Below, piece after piece: positions 56,445 through 64,000 of a DNA stretch of 64,000 bases. The notes beneath the pieces were generated by a model. The model ran no database searches, had not been told where the DNA came from, and saw nothing but the letters and a program-made list of their open reading frames with translations. Each line of letters starts with the position of its first letter. Position 1 is the first letter of the stretch. A program made the position numbers and the translations under genes. The stretch lies in the NCBI GenBank assembly GCA_034509495.1, contig CM067503.1, forward strand, positions 17,760,100 through 17,824,099. Reading direction: 5' to 3'. The stretch is from Acestrorhynchus altus. Its lineage: Eukaryota; Chordata; Actinopteri; Characiformes; Acestrorhynchidae.

Positions 56445-57410
56445 GTGTTAAATGACACAATATATGAATGTTGTTTGGAAGTGCGTAAGTGTTGTTTGAC
56501 TACTTTTGTACACAAACAGACACATTTATGAGTTAGTATTAATCAAAAATAACTACATCAAATTAGCTACAGACCTTTTGTTGTAAACAGAGATGATGTG
56601 TAGGTGAAGCTTAATTGGTGGCAAATTAGCATAGGCATGTCAAGTGTAGGAAAACCGACAATATGCTTGATCCAGATGCCATTTCCAGTTATTTTAACAG
56701 CTTGCCAGCAAAAGACAGGTTTCCCTACATTAATCAACAAAGGTTATACAAAAGAAACACTCAAGGAATACAAATCTCGCAATGCCTACAAATTTGTACT
56801 GCTGTCATGTCCAGGACCTCAAATACTTAGATTTGTTTTACAGACTGATGTATTGTCTATCCAGTGACAGGAACATAAAATGCAACTATACAGCAAGTGG
56901 GTCAAGTCAAACAAAACAGCAAACTGCACTTGCATGGCTGTATTTTAGTTGTTTCATTCTTTTTTATTGTTTAATGTATGTAAGAACAATTTAATATCAA
57001 ATTCAAATCAATAACTACTGCTGCTACTACTACCTAGGTGTGTGTAAAATATTTCCAGTTATTGGTATAAACATTATTTCATGCTATTTCATGAACTTTC
57101 ATGCTATATTAGTTTGAGGCTAATATAGGGCTAATATAGTTTAGATGGTATGAAATGAGCACTTCACAGATGAGAATTAATTTTTTTTCAGTCAAGTCTA
57201 TGTGTTTTATAGCTTGTAATAATAAATGGCTGTGTTTTCCTTTAAAGAATCAAATAATGATATTCTGTAAAAAATTAAGGTAATTTGTTCTTTCTTTCTG
57301 GCCTCTAACAGCACCAAAATACATTTTTGTCATTACATTTCACTCTGCTTGTTTTTGCAAGGCATTTATTAGATTTATGTTGGCCTCTCTAATGTCTGAT
57401 AACTGATTAG
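56445..57410. other. AT-rich DNA
   Basis: Two overlapping open frames at 56,604-56,994 have no recognisable domain. Nothing else seen. Confidence 0.4.
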
Positions 57411-57419
57411 AAAATTCAT

Positions 57420-57760
57420 TTGATTTTATTTTTAATATTAGCATTAGCATTTTCTGTCACACAGAGCTGTTTGATCACTTCCTATATGGAAAGCCTATAG
57501 CGTGCTCTGGACATTTCTGTCAGAATTTTGTCAGCGTTCCTTTTTTTAAACCACTCCTCACTTCTGGCAATTCCTTTCAGCCTTGCTGTTTGTGTTTGAT
57601 TTGTGGGAAATTGTGTGGAACTAATTTTTGTGTGTGTTTGTCTTTTGGAGTGAATGTATTCATTTGAAGTAGGTACGATCTGCTCTGAGAATTGTCCTCA
57701 AATCTGAATCTTGCCATTGACTCATTTTAATGGGTAGTGAAATTTATTATATAATAATGG
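57420..57760. promoter_or_regulatory. candidate conserved non-coding element
   Basis: Unique AT-rich block with TTAGCATTAGCATTTTC, GAGCTGTTTGATCACTTCC, GAAAGCCTATAGCGTG and AGGTACGATCTGCTC. No repeat identity. AT-rich enhancers of this kind exist, but support is weak. Confidence 0.33.
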
Positions 57761-57954
57761 GTCCTTCATTCACCATCCAAACTGGAAATTGAAATCTGAT
57801 ACAGTTAGTCCTATAAATATAGGGTTTATGAAAATATTTCAAATAATACTACATTATTGACTATCAATTACCTCTCCTTCTTCACACGGAATGCCACCTA
57901 GTTCCCAGTCTATTGTTGTAGACTCACGTTTTCAGCTGATCCTAAAACAATATG

Positions 57955-59143
57955 GCCTATGCAAAGGTTTGGGCATCCTAATTTTCCAACGGCTCAAATG
58001 TTTTTGACATGGTCTTTCCAAATCAAGACTGAGCCATGCCACTAATTCCAATTAGTATTTACTATAAGAAGTTAAGTGTTTTTAATTTGCAGTTTCTGTT
58101 GTCTGCGTTGTTATCAAGAAATGTAAATTCCAGACATCAAAGTGTGGACATCAAAGTGAGATCTGGAAGACCGAGCAAACTCTTGGTGAAAACTTCTTGT
58201 AAACTGGTAAGGCAAATCACAACTCCATTATGACAGCCGAGAACTTTCATGAATATTTAGCTGAGCATTGCTTATACAAGCACAATCTTCTTAGAGGATT
58301 CATAGGAAGGAATTGTTACCTGAACCAGAGGTGTAGACTGGCCTGTCCCTGAATATATTTCAATGAGCCCTTAACATCATAAAAGCCCCTACCCCCCGTT
58401 AAACAAATGAACAAACCCTCCAGACACCTGCCCCTTTGGATTAATAAACCCCTTTGGGTCCAGGACTCTGTTCAGTTAACCAATACCCCTGACTGCAACC
58501 TCATCAACCTCATCACAAAATTCAATATTCAAAGTACAGAACATCTAGATTAGCCATATATGTTTTGGAAACAACTCTGGAATGATAAAGTCAACATTGA
58601 ATTATTTGGCCACAATCAACAACAGAAACTGCAGTCAACTATGAAACATGGAGGTGGATTTGCCATGCATCATGGGGTTGTGGGAAGAGTGGATTTCACA
58701 AAACATGGATGGATGCATGTGTTAAAAGGTTGAAGCTGTAAAGAGAGTGGCTTACAGGATAATGATCCTAACCTCTAATCCAAATAGCTCAATACCCAAA
58801 GAAAAGCAGAACCTTTAGAGGGCCTTAACAGTGGCTCGATCTAAACATCATATTTTTGTGGACAAACCTTACACAAGCTGTGCAGCATCACAAACCAGAA
58901 ATAATTCTGAATGGAGGCCTGCTGGTTTTTGTAGCTATCTACAAAATGTGTTTGCAAGCTGTGATTTCTGCAGGAGGGGGTGATACAAAATCCAGAATCT
59001 GTAAGGTGCCCAAACTTTTACAAAAGGTCACACTAATAATTATAACATTATTAAAGACAGAGTCACTGTATAGTACAGCTTCCTGAAGAAAAAATAAACG
59101 ACACAATGTGGAATTTGACCAGGGGTGCCAACCTTTGCATAGG
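57955..59143 (+). pseudogene. Tc1-like transposon relic with both ends (GCAAAGGTTTGGGCA family)
   Basis: Left end CCTATGCAAAGGTTTGGGCA and right end complementary to CCTATGCAAAGGTTGGCACC; the first 14 bases are identical. Plus-strand transposase pieces in order: 'VRSGRPSKLLVKTSCKL' (58,155-58,205, GRPSK linker) and 'FWKQLWNDKVNIELFGHN' with 'STMKHGGGFA' (58,565-58,665), matching 'FW..VLWSDETKIELFGHN' and 'KHGGGS'. The catalytic 'SDET' is changed to 'NDKV'. A non-matching stretch at about 58,325-58,520 may be an insertion. Inactive. Confidence 0.83.
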
Positions 59144-59149
59144 ACCTTA

Positions 59150-59560
59150 TATCAACCCCCGCCTCCTCCTAACAATGTCTTTGGTTTCCTTTTTCCCAGT
59201 CTTTCTACCCCCATGCAGCCGTTCTCTGTCTTCATCCATCCCTCTCTCGCTCAGTCTGTCTCCCGCTATATTTCCCCATCTCTGCTCTTTATTTACCGGC
59301 ACTGGCCGTGGTAGCCAAGGGAGCGGTAACAGAAGTGTCAGGTGTCATTATTCGTCTAATGCAGTAATCCGTCATCGCGCCCTCCCCGCTCGTGCGGCGT
59401 CTTATGCGCGCGGGCACAGCGCGTGTAGTAGGCGCGCGGCTGGAGATTCGATTTGACACGCGCAGAGGTGGGCTCGTGTCGGAGGGGCTGAGGGGTGTTA
59501 CGAGAGTGGAAATAAGGTCTTGAGTTCGTCTGGAGAAGAAGGGGACATTGAGCTAACAGT
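59150..59560. promoter_or_regulatory. candidate conserved CpG-bearing element
   Basis: After a pyrimidine-rich lead, 59,285-59,500 is unique and CpG-rich: TTTACCGGCACTGGCCGTGG, GGAGCGGTAACAG, TTATTCGTCTAATGC, AGTAATCCGTCATCGCGCC (OTX-like TAATCC), GTGCGGCGTCTTATGCGCGC. It starts just past the Tc1-like terminus at 59,143. No coding support. Confidence 0.45.
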
Positions 59561-59564
59561 GCAT

Positions 59565-60050
59565 TGGGGGCCGCTTTTTCTGATACAAAGGATCGGTAAA
59601 TACAGACTATTCACGTGTTAAAAGCTACTAGAATCCATCACTTTTGTGCAGCAGCAAAATTCTGGTTTTAAAATAACTGATACAGTGCCTGTGTTCAGCT
59701 GGATGCTCCAGCCTATACGTGCCAGTGTTACAGGGGAATTCCACCACTTTGCAAAATTTCTATTGAAGGGGAAATACACCAATATTGCACCAAATCCTAC
59801 CCATGGCAATGGAGGTGAATGGAACCAGGGGTTGTGATGTCTACAGCATAAATGTATCTTTCATTCTCATGCTCTCTGAGTTTATATATGGTCTATTTTT
59901 ATATATATATGTATTTTATAATCACTAAATCATTTGGATGCCAGGTTACTGTTATATTTCACAGGAGTAGTGACAGTACATTGAATGACATTGTATTTAA
60001 CTTTCAGACTTTCCCTCCAAAGGGGAAAACCTTTATTCTAGATCTTGTTG
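59565..60050. other. AT-rich DNA
   Basis: 'AATTCCACCACTTTGCAAAATTTC' and 'TACCCATGGCAATGGAGGTGAATGGA' style text is seen in short pieces and may be an old repeat. Not assignable. Confidence 0.35.
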
Positions 60051-60054
60051 AAGA

Positions 60055-60090
60055 AAAACAAACAAACAAACAAACAAACAAACAAACAAA
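60055..60090. repeat. (CAAA)9 microsatellite
   Basis: Pure tetranucleotide run. Confidence 0.95.
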
Positions 60091-60229
60091 ACTGGCCTAT
60101 AGGCAGTTATATGACATACAAGTGAAATCCAAAACTTAAAAGACCAGTTTCCTACACATTTGACTGTGTAAAAAAGATTGAGTAAAAAATAATTAAAAAG
60201 AAAATATAATCAGTTCAAATATGTGATCT

Positions 60230-60425
60230 AAACAACTCTGGAGAAAGTCAGTGATGGCTGTGGCAAAGAAAACTCCCTCAGACCAAGAAGATGAAACTTT
60301 GAGAGAAATCAGGCTCAGAAGGGGAACCTATCCTTATCTGGTCAACACCAGGATAGCTCAACAAATAAGAAAACACCAGCCTCAACTAACATACAAACAT
60401 AGCTAACAACTCCACCAACTTCTTC
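60230..60425. mobile_element. dispersed repeat (AAATCAAAT family), copy C
   Basis: 'GTCAGTGATGGCTGTGGCAA', 'AAACTCCCTCAGACCAAG', 'GAGAGAAATCAGGCTCAG' and 'TATCTGGTCAACACCAGG' follow the order of copies A and B, with loss of the left end. Confidence 0.55.
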
Positions 60426-60429
60426 CAGG

Positions 60430-60980
60430 TGAGAATAAAGTCAATACACTAAAATACAATGAAGTTTGAGAGCTTTGAGGAACATGGCTTCTTTTAGGTG
60501 TGAACACACTCAGCTTGGGCACACTTGGTGGATATTGTTGGACTCTTGTTAAAGGGTTAGTTGCAAGTGGATATGGAGTTAGTGAAGGTTATTTCCTTTT
60601 CCTCCCTCGCTTTGTCAATGGCAATTTGTATGGGAACCCTCAAGTCTCTCAGCTCCTAACAGGATCTGGGGGTTTATCGCACTCAGCCCCCCAGAAGACT
60701 TTAAATCCGGATACCACTACAAAGTGTTGAAATAGTTTCAACCAGTCCTACAGTTTAGCAGAAACATGGCATCAACAGAGAGCAACAGCTGGAGCTGGAT
60801 GTTCTGGTTTATCTATAGCCCCCTCTTAGGCCCAGTAAAGCTCAGGTTTGATAACAGGCAACTGAGAAAGACTACTGTTTGAAATATATTTGTGGCTGAA
60901 ATATATTTATGGCTGTTTTTGACATTGACATTACATGTAAACCATTTGTATTTCCATGAAGAGTCTCAGTGGTGACATGT
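60430..60980. other. unassigned DNA
   Basis: No gene or element supported. Confidence 0.4.
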
Positions 60981-60984
60981 ATAT

Positions 60985-61420
60985 TCATAGACCAGGTTTG
61001 CTACATATCCCAACTCCTTGTGCATGAAACCAGTAGGCCAGTAGTGCTATAAAAGCCTACTGATCGTCTTCGCTGGTTTCAGGTCAACAGTGACACGCAG
61101 GAAATCGCTTGCTTGCTTATGAAACTTTGATCATGTGGGGCTGTTTCGTTTGAGTTGCGTCATGATTGATGCGCTGATTAATTTAGGAAGACGAAGACTC
61201 CTGCCAGAAGAATACTAAAGCGGAAAAAATGGACAGGTTTGTTACACGCGGCGAAATGAAAGATTCAGCATGCAGCCAGGAAAACGCCACTGGAAGTCAA
61301 CTTCCTACCTAGTCACTTCAGTTAACATATTAGAGTCAATGCGTTATCTGACATTCAGGATTATGGACTAACCCTGCTGCTAACAGGGCTCTATACAGTT
61401 CCGGCACGTTTCTTTGACTT
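60985..61420. promoter_or_regulatory. candidate conserved non-coding element
   Basis: Unique block with TACTGATCGTCTTCGCTGG, CAACAGTGACACGCAGG, GAGTTGCGTCATGATTGATG, GCTGATTAATTTAGG, AACTTTGATCATG (TCF/LEF-like) and TTACACGCGGCGAAATG. A TATAAA-like word precedes it at about 61,049 but no donor follows. Confidence 0.43.
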
Positions 61421-61434
61421 GTCTTTATATAGAT

Positions 61435-61560
61435 CCATTTAAAAGGTTCTTTAAAGGAGCAGGTATGCATTCTGATGGCTCACTTCACCTATTTGTTCAC
61501 AGCTCCATATTGTAGCCATTGCCTTTACTAAGAACCCCTACAGAACCACTTCAATGGTAA
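61435..61560. mobile_element. GGTTCTTT-family repeat copy
   Basis: 'TTTAAAAGGTTCTTTAAAGG' at the left and 'CTAAGAACCCCTACAGAACC' at the right as inverted arms. Confidence 0.5.
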
Positions 61561-61810
61561 TAGTGGACTGTGAGGAAGTGTGCTGCACACTTAGTAAACA
61601 ATTCTGTCATTCCAGTGTCATCTCTTTTTAACTATCAGTAGTAATCTGTTTGGTAGTAATCATGTTAACTTCAACAACAATACTAACAATACAACAGTAA
61701 TACTGTAATAATAACAACAATTATGATCTTATCCTCACCAGTAAAGTCATAATCCAGATTACGTTTCATTATACTTTTGTATTATATCTTTATCTTTTTA
61801 TTTATTGATA

Positions 61811-61818
61811 TTATTATT

Positions 61819-61852
<34 letters not shown>
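61811..61852. repeat. (TTG)n microsatellite
   Basis: About 11 TTG units after a short TTA run. Confidence 0.95.
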
Positions 61853-61853
<1 letters not shown>

Positions 61854-61936
61854 CATTTGCAGTTAACGTCACAGCTCAAACCTCAATACTCCTAGCTTTA
61901 CTATAAGACTGTCTTAGCCTCACTAATACTACTACT

Positions 61937-61959
61937 TAATAATAATAATAATAATAATA

Positions 61960-61998
<39 letters not shown>

Positions 61999-62017
61999 GA
62001 TGATGATGATGATGATT
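61937..62017. repeat. (AAT)8(ATT)13(GAT)6 compound repeat
   Basis: AAT run 61,937-61,960 followed without spacer by its complement ATT to 61,999 and GAT to 62,017. The AAT/ATT junction is a perfect inverted repeat able to fold into a hairpin. Confidence 0.95.
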
Positions 62018-62039
62018 ATTTTATTTATTATTTTCGTTA

Positions 62040-62200
62040 CTCAGTAAAACTGGATCCTAAATATCCAGTTTGGGTTTGACTGAGTGAGGAAAAGGAAAGG
62101 AAGAGCTGCCGTTTCCGCTATTGGACGAGTTTAGAGTTTCGGTAATGAGAAGAACGAAGAGCTTCAAACAAACGGGAAAAGATATCCTTATGGATCTCCA

Positions 62201-62202
<2 letters not shown>
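62040..62202. promoter_or_regulatory. possible conserved element
   Basis: GCTGCCGTTTCCGCTATTGG, GACGAGTTTAGAG and GGTAATGAGAAGAACG in unique sequence, ending at a GA microsatellite. Confidence 0.33.

Positions 62203-62256
<54 letters not shown>
62203..62256. repeat. (GA)26 microsatellite
   Basis: Pure GA run. Confidence 0.97.
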
Positions 62257-62257
<1 letters not shown>

Positions 62258-62640
62258 AATTTGCGGTTATGAACCTTTAGGAGCAGAGAAGTTTGGTCTG
62301 CATCCCTTTTGCAAAGACGAAGCTCGGGTTTGGAAACAGGTGGCTGGTGATAAAACGAGTCCAGCAGTTCCCTCCTCCCTCCTTCCTCCCTCTCACGATA
62401 ACGGCGAGGCGAGGAGAGCGAACAGGCCGCGCGCTGAAAGTGTTTGGGGAGATAAGAGGATAGGGAGGATGAGTGCGAGGGTCTGAGATATCAGGAGAGA
62501 TAAAGCCCGAGACAGAGGCGACACGGGCAGAAGCGTGGAAGATAGGCACGGAGCGGCGGCTGAAGATTGATAGTGTGCGCTGAGTTTGGGTCAGGGCAGT
62601 CACTGTTTTAGCCCCTCCGAGTAATTCCACACTTAATCAC
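62257..62640. promoter_or_regulatory. CpG-bearing candidate element
   Basis: Contains AACGGCGAGGCGAGGAGAGC, GGCCGCGCGCTGAAAGTG, AGACAGAGGCGACACGGGC and TTCCACACTTAATCACC. The minus-strand 117-codon frame shows no domain. Possibly a small CpG island. Confidence 0.38.
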
Positions 62641-62737
62641 CATCATTATGGCAGCGGGAGAGAGGGAGTGAGAGAGGAGAGCCAAAAGGAGAGAAGGGTT
62701 AAGTGGATGTAGATTCGCTTCAGTTATTAGCGTATGC

Positions 62738-62741
<4 letters not shown>

Positions 62742-62784
<43 letters not shown>
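62742..62784. repeat. (GA)21 microsatellite
   Basis: Pure GA run. Confidence 0.96.
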
Positions 62785-62788
<4 letters not shown>

Positions 62789-62902
62789 GGGTGCAGGAAG
62801 GGTGAACTGTGGGAAGCGCATGAGCGTCGCATGAACAAAGAACAGAATGAACGAGAAAAGGCGTCTCTGAGACTGACTAGGTGATGAGACTGATTCAAAA
62901 AA

Positions 62903-62964
<62 letters not shown>
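62903..62964. repeat. (CTAT)15 microsatellite
   Basis: Pure tetranucleotide run, the complement type of the GATA run at 21.03 kb. Confidence 0.97.
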
Positions 62965-62966
<2 letters not shown>

Positions 62967-62974
62967 TCTTGGAG

Positions 62975-63290
62975 TCTCTAATGCCCAGAGAAGCCTTTAA
63001 CACAGACTTTGAAGCATTGCTGTAAGAATTTGATTGCATTTACCGACAAGAGCTTTAGTGAGGTCAGGCTTTTGGATGACCTTACCTCATCCCCAACTTC
63101 CTCATCCCCAAAGTACTGGATGAATCACTACAGAGAACAGTTTCTCTGCTTCACACGTCAATGCTGGGGGGCTTTTACCCCTCTAGTCCACGACTGGCAT
63201 TAGGCATGATGCCAACAGATTAATGCTTATCTGCTTCAGGGGTCTTATTCCTGCTGGCCTACAGGGACTAGCGGTGTGTGCATTTGTACA
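62975..63290. promoter_or_regulatory. possible conserved element
   Basis: Unique block with TTTGATTGCATTTACCGAC, GATTAATGCTTATCTGC, ACTAGCGGTGTGTGC. The 64-codon frame 63,009-63,203 lacks a domain or splice sites I can support. Confidence 0.32.
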
Positions 63291-63294
63291 TCTG

Positions 63295-63560
63295 TGTCAG
63301 CAATGGGTGCAGCTTAACATAGATGAATGAATTGATTAGAAATGGTGTCCACAAACATATATTTACAAAATAATGTGCCAATACATTGTTTTCTTGTTAC
63401 TTTTTTCATTTATTGAAGCGTTATTGAAAAGTTTGATGTATAGGGCAATGATCAAAACTGACTTGGAAGAAAATATTGCATTAAGAAAAATAGGAAGTTA
63501 TTAATGCTTTTGCTTTTCTTGCCATGTTGGATATGTTTTATGCATTGTCTATGTCGCTAT
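63295..63560. other. AT-rich DNA
   Basis: Nothing assignable. Confidence 0.4.
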
Positions 63561-63563
63561 GTC

Positions 63564-63564
<1 letters not shown>

Positions 63565-63628
<64 letters not shown>
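63565..63628. repeat. (TA)32 microsatellite
   Basis: Pure TA run with an ACACAC tail. Confidence 0.97.
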
Positions 63629-63635
<7 letters not shown>

Positions 63636-63639
63636 TTGT

Positions 63640-64000
63640 TTATAGTGGTATGAATTAGACTTTAGGCCCAGTCTTTGGCCACAATAAAGCTTGGATCAGG
63701 AGAGAATAATTCGATTGCGAGACGAGCTTCCAATCGAGCGACCTAATTGTGGAGTAGTGTGTATAAGCTGCCACTCCTCCGTTTTGCGTTTGGCATCAAA
63801 CACTACTTTAAACCGTGCGTCTGTGATTGCAAATGTCATTGGGATGTTTGGTGTTTTAAATATTAAGTTCAGAGTAAACTGACCCGTATTAAAGTAAGCG
63901 CAGGGGTAAATTCATTTGGCCTGCTCTGCAGCAGCCAGTCTCTGCTTTATGGCTTTGGTGGGGGCGATGACTGTTTTAAGGGGCATGTCCGGGACCGAAG
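63640..64000. promoter_or_regulatory. candidate deeply conserved element reaching the window edge
   Basis: Unique sequence with CpGs inside AT-rich text: AATAATTCGATTGCGAGACG, CCAATCGAGCGACCTAATTG, TTGGCCACAATAAAGC (SOX/HOX-like), TTGCAAATGTCATTGGG. No repeat and no coding domain. It runs off the right end. Confidence 0.45.

Noticed and set aside
56604..56994. Two overlapping frames of 70-87 codons
   Set aside because: No domain, no splice signals with support, ordinary for AT-rich DNA of this length.
63009..63203. 64-codon frame in a candidate conserved block
   Set aside because: No domain recognised and no clear splice sites.

Overview
The window is vertebrate nuclear DNA, almost certainly from a teleost fish and probably an ostariophysan (characin, catfish or carp relative). 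It has an AT-rich, CpG-poor background, dozens of very long AC/GT, AG/CT, TA, GATA and AAT microsatellites, and many decayed Tc1-like transposons and palindromic MITEs of kinds familiar from ostariophysan genomes. This assignment rests on recognising repeat families, not on any gene. I found no convincing intact protein-coding exon. The longest open frames are translations of dinucleotide repeats or lie inside transposon relics.

Layout. 1-4 kb: AT-rich DNA with possible conserved non-coding blocks, including a dense run of TAATTA-type homeodomain sites at 3.4-3.6 kb. 5-20 kb: mostly transposon relics (Tc1-like at 5.5-6.3, 11.3-12.0, 14.0-15.0 and 19.4-19.9 kb; a palindromic MITE at 8.7-9.3 kb; an L2/CR1-type LINE tail split by another repeat at 17.5-18.2 kb). 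It is interrupted by a CpG-richer block at 6.9-7.8 kb. 20-35 kb: the regulatory core. Unique blocks with many CpGs and transcription-factor-like motifs alternate with microsatellites. They include two promoter-like CpG-rich stretches with splice donors (near 24.9-25.04 kb and 30.75-30.97 kb) and one well-formed internal exon candidate (35,074-35,212, + strand). 35-64 kb: AT-rich desert with further candidate elements (38.9, 43.4, 46, 53.1, 57.5, 59.4, 61.1, 62.4 and 63.7 kb), a 440-bp GATAA-type pentamer array, a 42-bp minisatellite at 55.9-56.4 kb, and several Tc1-like elements.

The simplest reading is a gene desert or very large intron around a developmental regulator, possibly crossed by a spliced transcript on the + strand. 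I cannot name the target gene. The most unusual single object is a broken copy (50.17-51.47 kb, - strand) of a multicopy protein family of unknown function, sitting in a nest of Tc1-like fragments. Conservation claims here are inference from base composition and motif content; no alignment was possible.
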